Shown here: positions 27,725-36,420 of the stretch, one piece after another
How the letters are laid out: each line of letters starts with the position of its first letter
How positions within the stretch are numbered: position 1 is the first letter of the stretch
DNA from: Raoultibacter massiliensis
GTDB lineage: Bacteria > Actinomycetota > Coriobacteriia > Coriobacteriales > Eggerthellaceae
Assembly (NCBI RefSeq): GCF_900199545.1
Contig: NZ_LT962671.1
Span: 2,136,235-2,200,234 of the forward strand
DNA length: 64,000 bases
Reading direction: 5' to 3'
Position numbers and translations under genes: made by a program
The notes under the pieces: model-generated
Databases searched by the model: none
The model's input: only the letters and a program-made list of their open reading frames with translations
What the model was told of the DNA's origin: nothing

Positions 27725-28336
27725 CTACGAATGGCAAGTATGGCACTCGTAGACGTTTTGATGATGGCACGAGAGGCACTTAGCGGTCGCTTGCTCATCA
27801 GCTCCTTCGGCCGAGTGCATCGCATGGCAACTCGCACATTCAATCACTTCGTGCTCGGCGTTCGTCGGCAAATCATGCGGATCCACCGTCTTGCCGTTGT
27901 CGTCGGTCAAAAGAGCGAGATCTGCGGTAGCGGCTTTTATCTCCCCGTTGTCGTGACAGCTCAGGCAAACGCTTTCAGCCACCTCCGTTTTCTTCAGCTT
28001 CTTGGCCGTCTTGGTGAGATCCGTCGCATTCTCGTGCACATCGGAGAGCGCGCCATCGTCGGTATGGCAGGTCGTGCAAGTGCTTCCCTGCTGCTCGTGG
28101 GTCGCGCACAGATACGACGCATCCGTCATCGAGGACGCCTCCATCGCATGGCACGACGTGCAATCCGAATCGGACGACCACGCAACCTGAACCGCGGCGT
28201 CGTCTTTGCCGCCCTTATCCTGATCTCCCGCAGCGCTTTGGGGCGCGCATCCGCTTAAGCACAGCAGGCCGACCACGCACAGCATCGACGCGACAACGGC
28301 TGCGAGCGCAACACCTCGTTTCATGGCTTGGCTCAT
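27725..28336 (-). CDS. Hexahaem c-type cytochrome lipoprotein
   Basis: A 203-aa protein. The lipoprotein signal ends LSGC (Cys30). Six CxxCH haem sites follow: CTSCH, CTTCH, CLSCH, CASCH, CLSCH and the terminal CHTCH; extra His residues can serve as distal ligands. It resembles small c3/NapC-associated cytochromes of Eggerthellaceae and should carry electrons on the outer face of the membrane. ATG 28336 has GGAGG 5 nt upstream. It is last in a same-strand row after a flavoprotein and a beta-helix lipoprotein, which suggests it feeds the flavoprotein. Confidence 0.9.
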   Translation of the reverse strand: MSQAMKRGVALAAVVASMLCVVGLLCLSGCAPQSAAGDQDKGGKDDAAVQVAWSSDSDCTSCHAMEASSMTDASYLCATHEQQGSTCTTCHTDDGALSDVHENATDLTKTAKKLKKTEVAESVCLSCHDNGEIKAATADLALLTDDNGKTVDPHDLPTNAEHEVIECASCHAMHSAEGADEQATAKCLSCHHQNVYECHTCHS

Positions 28337-28438
28337 TGCTTCCTCCTTTCCTTGCATAGCGCATTTCACTATGCATTCGTTTCTGGTTCCGCGATTTTCG
28401 GCAACAAAACCTGGTTTTCAGCTTGGACGAACCATCCC

Positions 28439-29248
28439 TTAAGCGATGGGGTCTCCTTCGTAGGTGCCCGTACCCGCGTAGTTCGGGGTATCCGTTTCAG
28501 AGGTGTTTCCTGAGAAGGATCCGCCGCTGTTCGCAACGTTCGCCCCGTCGTTGTAGAGCGCGGCTTTCGCAAGACCGCTGCCTGTGCAATCGGAAATCAT
28601 GCAGCCCGACTCGATGGTCACATAAGCATCGGGGCCGCTGATGGAAACAGCCGAAGCGCCGAAGTTCTCTGCATATCCCGAGCCGTCGGATGCGTTGCCC
28701 GTAAGAACAAGGCCCGAACCGAACGTCACGCGGGCGAGATCCGATATCATGACGATCGGGCTCGTGACACCCTCGCCCGACCCGTCGAACACGACGTCTT
28801 TGACCGTGATGGTCCCGTCAGTGATGCGCAGCATCTCGTTCGCCTGGCCGTCGGCACGGTAAACCTTGAAGGGCCCTCCGTCGCCGCTCTTGATGGTGAT
28901 GCTCGTGCGGAAGCCGATCGTGGGGCTCTCGCCGTTTTCCGTGTCAACCGTGTCAGCCAAAAGCACGACGGTGCCCCCGCCGTTCTGATTCGCCTTATCG
29001 ACGGCATCCTTAAGGTTCGTGTAGTACTGGTCGATGTACTTCACCGTCTTCCCGGCGGCAAGCGCCTCCGCATCGGGATCCGCCTTTTCGGCAGCCTCTT
29101 CCTTCTCGGGCTCCTGTTCGACCTCGGTCTTCGGTTCGACAGCGGGTTCTGCGCTCTTCTCTTCTCCACCCGAGCTGCACCCGAAGCAGGCGAGCGCAAG
29201 AACGCTCGCGACCAGAATGAGGCCTGCCTTCTTCGCTATCGTTGCCAT
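28439..29248 (-). CDS. Exported lipoprotein with predicted beta-helix repeats
   Basis: A 269-aa protein. It has a signal peptide with Cys24 in a lipobox-like CFGC, then an acidic Glu/Pro/Lys linker (residues 28-65) typical of a cell-wall-spanning stalk. From about 70 on there are short valine-rich strands at regular spacing (GGTVVLLADTV, TSITIKSG, GTITVKDVVFDG, ARVTFGSGLVLTG, AYVTIESGCMISDCTG), the look of a right-handed parallel beta-helix. No enzyme motif is seen. It sits between flavoprotein 3 and the hexahaem cytochrome on the same strand. Substrate binding or scaffolding are guesses. ATG 29248, AAAGGA upstream. Confidence 0.75.
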   Translation of the reverse strand: MATIAKKAGLILVASVLALACFGCSSGGEEKSAEPAVEPKTEVEQEPEKEEAAEKADPDAEALAAGKTVKYIDQYYTNLKDAVDKANQNGGGTVVLLADTVDTENGESPTIGFRTSITIKSGDGGPFKVYRADGQANEMLRITDGTITVKDVVFDGSGEGVTSPIVMISDLARVTFGSGLVLTGNASDGSGYAENFGASAVSISGPDAYVTIESGCMISDCTGSGLAKAALYNDGANVANSGGSFSGNTSETDTPNYAGTGTYEGDPIA

Positions 29249-29280
29249 CGTCTGTCCTTTCTCGTTTTGTCTTTCGTCGG

Positions 29281-29362
29281 TTCGGTTCCGAACCCGTTGA
29301 GGGAGGGGCGCGGACTCGGAACCGAACTCTCGGCATTCCCGTGCGGGGCCTCCCTGCACGGG
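29281..29362. other. Two consecutive hairpins between flavoprotein 3 and lipoprotein genes
   Basis: TTCGGTTCCGA (29281-29291) pairs with TCGGAACCGAA (29316-29326), and CCCGTGC (29338-29344) pairs with GCACGGG (29356-29362). They fill most of the 127-bp gap inside the presumed operon. Neither has a T-tract, so mRNA processing or stability seems likelier than termination. Confidence 0.5.
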
Positions 29363-29375
29363 CGGGAAATCAGTG

Positions 29376-31040
29376 CTACTTGGAGGCATCCCACGGTTCG
29401 AGCATCACGGCATGCTGTGCGGCGACACGACCAGTGGTAATGGCCTCGAGAATGTTGCCGATGTCGTAGACGAAGGCGTTGTAGGAGCCGAATTCGCCCG
29501 TGCTGTAGAGACGGGGGATGGGCTCGCCGAACGGATCCATCGTCTGGCAGTTCTCGTTGCGCTCGGGTCCGCCCTGCGTGTTGATGCTCGAATAGCCTAG
29601 CTCAATCGCGTAGTACGGCGGATTGTTCAATGGAAGCATGTGCTTGGCGTCTCGATTGAAGTCGGGGTCCTTTCCCGCCTCGCAATACGAGTTGTACTTT
29701 TCGATCGTAGCGGCAAGCGCGGCGCCGTCGATTCCATTGATCGCTTCGCTCTCGTCGTGGCACGGGCGTTCCGCTTTGATGTTCTTCGCAAGCTCCTCGA
29801 TGGTTTCGCCCTTGAAGATCCACCCCTTCTCGACAGCGTTGTCGTTGGTGCCCCACTCGATGATGGGCTCGTCAGGGTGGTTGTAGTTCCATACGCCAGC
29901 ATAGGTATTGATGATCCCCGCACGGCCCGATCCTTCCCACAGGGGCTTGGCGTCGTACATGGTCTGGTCGAACACGAGAAACATCGGAAGATGGAGATAG
30001 TCGCACGCCTTGCCGTCGAAATCGAAACCGGGCTTGTGATCCATGTCATGAGCGCCAGTCTTATCCTCCTTCATGAATCGGTTTCCGTTGTAGTCGACGA
30101 TGCAGTAGTTGTACGGCGTAATGCCGTCGGTGGCATCGGTGCTGATCGAACAATTGGCCTCGATCGAAGGGAGCATGTAGCACAGCGCCGCGTGCTCGAG
30201 GGCGTGCATGTGCCAGATGTTCGCACCCACCGCCTGCACCATCGGGATGCCGTCACCCGTGTTGTGCGGCGTACCCCACGGGAACACACGAACGCCGGGA
30301 TTGTTGTAGCTGTACTGAATCTGAGGGTTATTCTCGTAGCCGCCGCACGCCATAATGACGGCCTTATTCGCCTTGAAGTTGAGCGTTTGCCCGTTCCCGT
30401 CTTCGGCAACAACGCCGATGATCTCTTTGGTAAGGGGATTCTGGATAAGCCGCTTCGCAGGAGTGGAAAGGCGCACATCAACGCCGTATTCCTCAGCCGC
30501 CTCGTCGAGCGCCTCGAACAGATACATGCCGACTATGCCGTCACGGCCCGCAATGTAGCCGCCCTGGTAATCCTTCGGACGCTTGTGCCCGTCATTGCTC
30601 TCGTCGGCCCACGTGATATCGATGCCGAATGTCTCCATCCATTCGGGGGTTTCGTTGGCATGCGCCATATAGCCCCTGATAACCTCTTCGCTCGCACCTG
30701 CACCGAACGAGCCGTGGACGTAGGTTTTCGCCCACTCGTCCACGTCAACGCCTACGCAAGTATGCATATGACCGCCCGAGCAGCCTGTGCTTCCACCGTC
30801 GCGCTCGGCGGATTTCTCAAGCACTATGCACGAGGCCCCCTCGTGCAAACCGGCGATAGCGGCAAGCGCTCCCGCTCCGCCGTAACCTACAATGATCAGA
30901 TCGGCCTCGTCGTCCCATCTCTCTGGCATCCAGTCCTGGCTGGCCTCCGCCGTCGAGCAGCCAACCATACCAGCAACTGCAGCGCCCGCAACGGCGAGTC
31001 CCGCACCTTTCAGAAAGCCCCTTCGCGTTACTTCAGACAT
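29376..31040 (-). CDS. Tat-exported FAD-binding reductase 3 (pair B)
   Basis: A 554-aa flavoprotein. The Tat signal TRRGFLKGAG ends in a lipobox-like MVGC (Cys28). The FAD fold ADLIIVGYGGAGALAAIAG lies at about 52, with DGGSTGCSGG, VIMACGGYENN, HNTGDGIPMVQAVGA and the C-terminal LYSTGEFGSYNAFVYDIGNILEAITTGR. A member of the FAD_binding_2 reductase superfamily; substrate unknown. The start is ATG 31040 (AGGAG 5 nt upstream) and not the ATG at 31067. It heads a same-strand row with the beta-helix lipoprotein and hexahaem cytochrome and is divergent from a membrane LuxR gene. Confidence 0.88.
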   Translation of the reverse strand: MSEVTRRGFLKGAGLAVAGAAVAGMVGCSTAEASQDWMPERWDDEADLIIVGYGGAGALAAIAGLHEGASCIVLEKSAERDGGSTGCSGGHMHTCVGVDVDEWAKTYVHGSFGAGASEEVIRGYMAHANETPEWMETFGIDITWADESNDGHKRPKDYQGGYIAGRDGIVGMYLFEALDEAAEEYGVDVRLSTPAKRLIQNPLTKEIIGVVAEDGNGQTLNFKANKAVIMACGGYENNPQIQYSYNNPGVRVFPWGTPHNTGDGIPMVQAVGANIWHMHALEHAALCYMLPSIEANCSISTDATDGITPYNYCIVDYNGNRFMKEDKTGAHDMDHKPGFDFDGKACDYLHLPMFLVFDQTMYDAKPLWEGSGRAGIINTYAGVWNYNHPDEPIIEWGTNDNAVEKGWIFKGETIEELAKNIKAERPCHDESEAINGIDGAALAATIEKYNSYCEAGKDPDFNRDAKHMLPLNNPPYYAIELGYSSINTQGGPERNENCQTMDPFGEPIPRLYSTGEFGSYNAFVYDIGNILEAITTGRVAAQHAVMLEPWDASK

Positions 31041-31341
31041 CTCTACTCCTATCCTCGATCCCGACAATCATCCGCTTACCGCCTAGAGCTTCGTTTGTCG
31101 ATGCCCAGTGCCTTCGGTCGACTTCGCCTACAAGGCTCTTGTCGTACCTCGCCGTGCAGAAGCGATGTCTGCATCCTAGAAACAAAGCTGCCGCAAAGCA
31201 CCACACAACGCGGGTAATGCGCCTGCACAACAAGGGTAGTTTCAAAACTACCCGCAACGGGTAGGGCGAGAACTCCCTGATGAGACTATTGCTTTCCCCG
31301 AACGTGCTATATTGGTTGCAAGGATTTCGGGAGGAGCAACC
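31041..31341. other. Divergent regulatory region of pair B
   Basis: A 301-bp non-coding region between flavoprotein 3 and its LuxR gene. It contains the CTACCC/GGGTAG cluster at 31234-31264 and further GGGTAA near 31212. Nothing else is recognised. Confidence 0.5.
31234..31264. promoter_or_regulatory. Overlapping CTACCC/GGGTAG operators of pair B
   Basis: Three half-sites in a row: GGGTAG (31234), CTACCC (31248) and GGGTAG (31259). The first two are the arms of the palindrome GGGTAGTTTCAAAACTACCC. The last two form CTACCC-GCAAC-GGGTAG, close to a NarL 7-n-7 site. The same half-site recurs in pair A's region. Confidence 0.6.
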
Positions 31342-32721
31342 ATGGGGGAATTAAAGGCCATCACCTCATCACAGGGTATGATTTCGATCCTTGGTTTGAG
31401 CTTGATGCTTTCTTGGATCTACGGCCCATTCCTAAGCGGCGAAACGTTCTACATTTCCTTTCATCTGGGATTCGGATGTTCTCTTTTGATAGCCGCGCTC
31501 GTCTATCATCTGCACCCGCACGGCACGTCCCTTGTGAAAGCCGCTCCCTGGATCGCCGCAACGCTCATGCTGTTCGCGCCTCTTTCGGTATTCACGTTTG
31601 CAGACAGCAGCGAAATCGGCGAGATCACCTGCGGGGTCATCTGCAGCAGCGGAGGTGCCTACTGCTTCAGCCGCTGGTTTGCCGCATTCTGCACCGCTCC
31701 CCTCAAAACGGCGGCCAGCTACACTCTGCTCGCCTTCTCGCTTTCCTCCTGCATACGATTCCTGCTCGTACTCCTCTACGGCATCGCCCCGTTTGCAGTG
31801 GGCATCGCGCTTGCGATCGCACCGTTTCTATCGACTGCTCTGCTGCAGAGGGTCCCCGCAGCGCCCTTGCAAGGCGACGCTCCCCTTTTCGACCCAAGCG
31901 CCACCACACCAAAGCTCGGTAAAAGAGTGCTCGGGTTCGCGATTATCGGAATCGAAATCGTAACGTACGGATTCGTTTTCGGGCTCCTGCGCAACGGCAT
32001 CAGCGAATGGTCGACGTCAACCAGCTCGATGCTCGTCGGCCATCTGCTTCGCATAGTTTTACCTTTGCTGCTGTTTTTCTGGCTCGCCGCACGCGCCCAC
32101 AGCGCCAGAGGGGACGGATGGTTGCGAAGCATGCTGCTCATAATCGTGGTTATTCTTCTTGCGGGATTGTTTTTCGGCGGCATGGCCGAATCCGTGCTGT
32201 CCGCTATCGTGCTCGCCATGCGGAGCTTCGTTTCGATCCTCATTTACCTGCTTTTATTCGATGCAATGAAGCACACAGGACTCCACCCGTGCATTGTGTA
32301 TGGAATAGGGCGCGCGCTCTACGAGCTGTCGCTCGTTGCGGGGCTCTTCGTTTACCGACAAGCGATGGTTACGGGATTCTCCGAATCACTGCCGTTCAAC
32401 GTTATCTACTTTGCAATCTCGTGCGTAGCCCTTCTCCTGCTCAACAGCTTCTCGCGCACGACCAAGCTCGCACCCGCTCCGAGCATTCCCTTCGAACCGA
32501 ATTCGATTGACATGCAGTGCAACCGGATCGCCACGAGTTATGCACTCACCAACCGGGAACTCGAAATCATGAAGATGATCTGCCGAGGGCGCAGCAAGAA
32601 ATACATCGCAGGGGAACTGTTCCTATCCGAAGATACGATCAGGTGGCACACCAAGCAGCTCTACCGCAAGCTCGAAATCCACAACCGGCAAGAGCTGCTG
32701 ACAAAGATTGGCATCGAATAG
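31342..32721 (+). CDS. Membrane-integrated LuxR-family regulator (pair B)
   Basis: A 459-aa protein. About twelve hydrophobic segments cover residues 10-385, followed by a C-terminal LuxR helix-turn-helix (about 400-455: LTNRELEIMKMICRGRSKKYIAGELFLSEDTIRWHTKQLYRKLEIHNRQELL). Predicted one-component membrane sensor for the divergent flavoprotein-lipoprotein-cytochrome genes. The start is ATG 31342 with GGGAGGAG 5 nt upstream; an ATG at 31312 lies upstream of that ribosome site. Confidence 0.88.
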   Translation: MGELKAITSSQGMISILGLSLMLSWIYGPFLSGETFYISFHLGFGCSLLIAALVYHLHPHGTSLVKAAPWIAATLMLFAPLSVFTFADSSEIGEITCGVICSSGGAYCFSRWFAAFCTAPLKTAASYTLLAFSLSSCIRFLLVLLYGIAPFAVGIALAIAPFLSTALLQRVPAAPLQGDAPLFDPSATTPKLGKRVLGFAIIGIEIVTYGFVFGLLRNGISEWSTSTSSMLVGHLLRIVLPLLLFFWLAARAHSARGDGWLRSMLLIIVVILLAGLFFGGMAESVLSAIVLAMRSFVSILIYLLLFDAMKHTGLHPCIVYGIGRALYELSLVAGLFVYRQAMVTGFSESLPFNVIYFAISCVALLLLNSFSRTTKLAPAPSIPFEPNSIDMQCNRIATSYALTNRELEIMKMICRGRSKKYIAGELFLSEDTIRWHTKQLYRKLEIHNRQELLTKIGIE

Positions 32722-32744
32722 CACAGAAGCCGTTCGTCCAATCC

Positions 32745-33470
32745 CTACCCCGCTATCGTAAGCTCCGGATTGTCCCGCGTGACGATCGCCCGGGTTTCGA
32801 TCTTTGCGCCGAGGTGCTCGCTTATAAGCGCTGCAAATTCATCGAGCGCCTCGTTCAGTACGTCGATGCGTGCAGGATCGACGCACTCGATGACGAGGAT
32901 CGCGTTTTCGGAATCGTCGGAGAGCGCCGAGCGCTGACCGTCACGCCAATTCCAGCAGCGGCAGATCGCGCCCGCGTCATCGCGATAGCATAGCTCGCCA
33001 GGCAGCGTGGGATCCTCTTCGTCTTCACCGATCGGCATGAAGGCATCCCCGCCATCGGTGACGCCCAAACGAAAATCGCCTTCGACCGTATCGATGTCCT
33101 CGCCACCGACGGGCAGGGCGTATTTAAGGGAGATGGCGTTGTAGATATCGACCGAGGGCGTGATGGATCCGACGGGATTTCCCTTGAGAACGCGCTTGAG
33201 CAGGTTCTCGATCGAGCAGCGCGCACCCTTCTTCGTCTTGAACTTGCTGTACGCCTCGCGCCACACTTTCACCATCTCGTTTTCCGAAATGACGTTGCTC
33301 GTGAGGTATTTATCCGCCTGCTCGTTCGCTTCGGCCAAAAGGCGCTTGATCGCTTCGGTGTCAGCCGGATCAACCTCGTCGGCGCTTTTCATGCCGCTTG
33401 CAACGATGATGCCGATGGCGGCATCGGGAAACAGCTCCCAAAACGATTCTTCAGCGATGAACTTCTGCAT
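32745..33470 (-). CDS. Stand-alone B3/B4 (tRNA-editing-like) domain protein
   Basis: A 241-aa soluble protein resembling the B3/B4 domain of phenylalanyl-tRNA synthetase beta subunits: WREAYSKFKTKKGARCSIENLLKRVLKGNPVGSITPSVDIYNAISLKYALPVGGEDIDTVEGDFRLGVTDGGDAF is the family's conserved block. Stand-alone versions are common in bacteria and are presumed to hydrolyse mischarged aminoacyl-tRNA or an amino-acid ester, without firm proof. The start is ATG 33470 with AGGAGC upstream. It has no operon partner. Confidence 0.85.
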   Translation of the reverse strand: MQKFIAEESFWELFPDAAIGIIVASGMKSADEVDPADTEAIKRLLAEANEQADKYLTSNVISENEMVKVWREAYSKFKTKKGARCSIENLLKRVLKGNPVGSITPSVDIYNAISLKYALPVGGEDIDTVEGDFRLGVTDGGDAFMPIGEDEEDPTLPGELCYRDDAGAICRCWNWRDGQRSALSDDSENAILVIECVDPARIDVLNEALDEFAALISEHLGAKIETRAIVTRDNPELTIAG

Positions 33471-33623
33471 ACTTTGCTCCTATCGCTCTTGCGCAAACAT
33501 CGTATATCACCTGATTATTATGCCATCCTCGACATAAGGAGCGAGCGGAAATCGAACCCGACATGATTTCGCAAACTCCGCCCGACTCGATCCCGCCCGT
33601 CCGCCAAACGCAAACCTATGTGA

Positions 33624-33806
33624 TTAGAATGGCAACCTGATCGGCAGCGGAGTCCGCAAGCGGGCCGTCATGCCCTCTTCCTCGCGCGCGATCAAAGCAG
33701 CAACTTTTTGCATGGTAGACGAGCTGATCTCGTACGTTCCCGATGCCGAATCGGCTACGCGAATCGTCACGACTCCCAAGCTACCATCGTTTTCCTTCTC
33801 GAACAT
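33624..33806 (-). CDS. Short protein, possibly a truncated Asp23/Gls24-like domain
   Basis: A 60-aa protein with an excellent ribosome site (AAAGGAGG, 4-nt spacing) before ATG 33806, so it is probably translated. The sequence GVVTIRVADSASGTYEISSSTMQKVAALIAREEEGM weakly recalls the start of Asp23 (ITI...YEISEEVLAKIAAIAALEVEGV), but the protein ends just after it. It may be a degraded copy or an unrelated small protein. Confidence 0.55.
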   Translation of the reverse strand: MFEKENDGSLGVVTIRVADSASGTYEISSSTMQKVAALIAREEEGMTARLRTPLPIRLPF

Positions 33807-34351
33807 GATGCCTCCTTTCTGCGGCCTCGCGGCCTGACGTTTCCCGTTATCTCCGGGCAATTCCATGGCAACCGAAACAAGCAAACCCTGCACCGCGAAT
33901 GAAAAAAGCGTTCATACGTCGCACCTTCAAAGCCCTACGGTGTCGACATACAAACGCTTTCGCGGTTTCCATCCGGGGAAGGAAACAAGTTCGTTATTCG
34001 GTTATCGTGCATTTTAGTGGATGAATATGCATTTTTATTTGCTAATACGGAGTTATTTACGGTTTCTTCATACACATTGCGAGAATCTTACCGCCCGTGG
34101 ATGGCAGAGTACCGCTCGACGCAGAAAGGCCCCGCCTTGCAGCGAGGCCAGCGGAAGGGGAAAGAGTCGGACATCCACATTGCCAAGCGATGCAACATCA
34201 TATCGAGCCCGGTGATATGATGCCGCATCGATGGGCAATGGCGCTTGCTCGATGATGGAATACTAACAAGACCACGGCCGCCGAAGCAATATACACAAGA
34301 TTGCGATTTGATTGAGAAATTATTAATGATCACGCGAGCAGATGAAGAAGC

Positions 34352-34384
34352 GATCGTTCGGAGACTCCGCCTCCGAACGATCGT
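34352..34384. repeat. 13-bp perfect inverted repeat
   Basis: CGATCGTTCGGAG (34352-34364) and CTCCGAACGATCG (34372-34384) around a 7-base loop, in the gene-poor region. No T-tract follows on either strand. It may be the terminator of a lost gene or a structural RNA element. Confidence 0.8.
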
Positions 34385-34677
34385 CGGGCAACTCAAAAAC
34401 CTGAGAGCCAACCGTCCGATTTTCGCCATAAAAGACCGATCTGAAGGAGCGGATCGAGCGAAGGCCCACTCCCGAGAAACACGCTTTTTCTACTCCAACA
34501 AAATACCAGTTCAACATGCATACGAAAGCTGCATCTCGCAAGCTCTCATCCTAAGCTCCACGACAGTGATCGGATATGCAAGAAAACCACTGCCAATCGC
34601 TTCAGATCGGCCTTTTTCGGCGAAAAACGACCTGTTGACCTACGATTTTGCCATGTCTCGCGGTCGGCGCGCACGAG

Positions 34678-34705
34678 AAAGCCCCGCTCGAGCGAACGGG
34701 GCTTT
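34678..34705 (-). terminator. metY terminator
   Basis: AAAGCCCCG, a 9-base loop, CGGGGCTTT, reading on the minus strand into TTTC about 27 bp past the metY stop. Confidence 0.75.
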
Positions 34706-34731
34706 GGCGCAATCCGCGATATCCGCAAGTT

Positions 34732-36012
34732 CTATACCGTGGCCAACGCCTGCTCGACATCGGCGATCAGGTCCTCGGTGCCCTCGATGCCGCACGAAAG
34801 ACGGATGAGATCGGGGGAGATGCCCGCTGCCGCCAGCTCTTCATCGTTCATCTGGCGATGCGTCGCATTGGCGGGATGGAGCACGCAGGTGCGCGCGTCG
34901 GCAACATGCGTGGCGATCTGCGCGAGCTTGAGGTTCTTCATGAACGTTTCGGCCGCGCTGCGCCCGCCGACCACGCCGAAGCTCACCACACCGCACGATC
35001 CGTTCGGCAGGTATTTCTGCGCGAGCTCGCTGTACTCGTCGCCCTCGAGCGAAGGATAGCGAACCCAGGCGATCTTCGGATGAGCCTTGAGGTATGCGGC
35101 CATCGCTTCCCCGTTTTTGCAGTGCTGGGCCATGCGCAGATGCAAGCTCTCGAGGCCAAGGTTCAGGTAAAACGCGTTTTGAGGCGACTGTATCGCACCG
35201 AAGTCGCGCATAAGCTGGGCGGTTGCCTTCGTGATGAACGCGCCTTCCAAGCCGAAGCGCTCGGTATAGGTGACGCCATGATAGCTGTCGTCGGGAGTCG
35301 TCAGACCAGGAAACTTATCGGCATGCGCACACCAATCGAATTTGCCCGAATCGACGATGCATCCGCCAACGCCGACGCCGTGCCCATCCATGTACTTGGT
35401 AGTGGAATGGGTGACGATATCGGCCCCCCACTCGAACGGGCGACAGTTGATGGGCGTGGGAAACGTGTTGTCCACGATCAGCGGGACGCCGTGCGCATGG
35501 GCCGCTTGCGCGAACCTCTCGATATCGAGCACCGAAAGAGCCGGGTTGGCAATGGTTTCGCCGAAAACCGCTTTGGTGTTGGGCTGAAACGCCGCAGCAA
35601 GCTCCTCATCCGAGCAATCAGGCGCAACGAACGTGAACTCGATGCCCATGCGCTTCATGGTAACGGCAAACAGGTTGTACGTGCCGCCGTAGATGGAGGA
35701 AGACGAAACAACGTGGTCGCCTGCAGACGCTATATTGAACACCGCGAAGAAGTTCGCAGCTTGCCCCGACGAGGTGAGCATGGCCGCCGTGCCGCCTTCA
35801 AGCTCGCAGATCTTCGCCGCCACATGATCGTTGGTTGGATTCTGCAGGCGCGTATAGAAATAGCCCGACTCTTCGAGATCAAAGAGCTTTCCCATATGCT
35901 CAGACGTATCGTACTTGAATGTGGTGGATTGGATGATCGGGATCTGGCGCGGCTCGCCGTTGCCCGGCGTGTATCCGCCCTGGACGCAGACGGTGCTGAT
36001 CGTTTCGCTCAC
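34732..36012 (-). CDS. metY: O-acetylhomoserine sulfhydrylase (Cys/Met metabolism PLP enzyme)
   Basis: A 426-aa PLP enzyme that makes homocysteine from O-acetylhomoserine and sulfide. The PLP lysine is Lys206 in HSTTKYMDGHG; YTRLQNPTND, SGQAANFF and the SSSSIYGGTY loop fit the OAH-sulfhydrylase branch, which is longer than cystathionine synthases and lyases. The start is a GTG at 36012 with AAGGAG 6 nt upstream. The metA gene a little further on makes the substrate, giving direct sulfhydrylation. The promoter has direct repeats over its -35 region. Confidence 0.92.
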   Translation of the reverse strand: MSETISTVCVQGGYTPGNGEPRQIPIIQSTTFKYDTSEHMGKLFDLEESGYFYTRLQNPTNDHVAAKICELEGGTAAMLTSSGQAANFFAVFNIASAGDHVVSSSSIYGGTYNLFAVTMKRMGIEFTFVAPDCSDEELAAAFQPNTKAVFGETIANPALSVLDIERFAQAAHAHGVPLIVDNTFPTPINCRPFEWGADIVTHSTTKYMDGHGVGVGGCIVDSGKFDWCAHADKFPGLTTPDDSYHGVTYTERFGLEGAFITKATAQLMRDFGAIQSPQNAFYLNLGLESLHLRMAQHCKNGEAMAAYLKAHPKIAWVRYPSLEGDEYSELAQKYLPNGSCGVVSFGVVGGRSAAETFMKNLKLAQIATHVADARTCVLHPANATHRQMNDEELAAAGISPDLIRLSCGIEGTEDLIADVEQALATV

Positions 36013-36050
36013 GTGATGCTCCTTGTTATCTCGCTGTTCTCAGTGGATGC

Positions 36051-36081
36051 ATTATATACCGCGAAGCGTTGCCGAAGCGTT
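36051..36081 (-). promoter_or_regulatory. metY promoter with 9-bp direct repeats
   Basis: On the minus strand a perfect TATAAT -10 (plus 36051-36056). Upstream, where a -35 should be, AACGCTTCG occurs twice at an 11-base period (plus-strand CGAAGCGTT at 36062-36070 and 36073-36081) and no TTGACA is present. This suggests activator-dependent transcription. Confidence 0.5.
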
Positions 36082-36236
36082 TCGCGCATTCGAATTCCGA
36101 AATCCACAGGAGATTGCCGAGAAAACGCCTCCGGACCGCAGGTGGCGCCCACACCGTCGAAGACCCTTGATGCACCACGATTCGGGACGCCGCCCCAATC
36201 AGAGCGAGGCCCCAAGGCTCGCTCGAAGCCTAAATC

Positions 36237-36420
36237 TGCACACTTTTTGCCAGATTCATACACGGGTGCGCACCGCTTGGTCTCGGCCGCCTCACCAAAG
36301 CGCCGCAGAATCCCCTGTGACCTGGTTAAACGCATTATAGTACGCCGAAGGCAAGATTCAGCCCCACCTTTGTGCCCTGGCAAACGCGCTCAGATGTATG
36401 AATCTGGCAAAAAACGTGCA
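36237..36420. repeat. Short element with 26-bp terminal inverted repeats, copy 1
   Basis: The left arm (36237-36262) and right arm (36395-36420) match in 24 of 26 positions; both contain the 19-base core TTTTTGCCAGATTCATACA. The same core bounds a second element at 57808-57968, while the interiors differ. The layout suits a MITE or REPIN-type non-autonomous repeat. No target-site duplication is evident. Confidence 0.75.

Larger units (their letters stand above)
33807..34731. other. Gene-poor, relatively AT-rich region
   Basis: About 925 bases without a convincing gene. Open frames up to 187 codons exist on the plus strand (34245-34808) but lack ribosome sites, coding bias and domains. It holds a perfect 13-bp hairpin at 34352-34384 and the metY terminator at its right end. 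Lower GC around 33990-34340 suggests acquired or decaying DNA. Confidence 0.55.

Noticed and set aside
34245..34808. 187-codon plus-strand frame in the gene-poor region
   Set aside because: No ribosome site, no coding bias, no domain, and it runs through the metY terminator into the antisense of metY.
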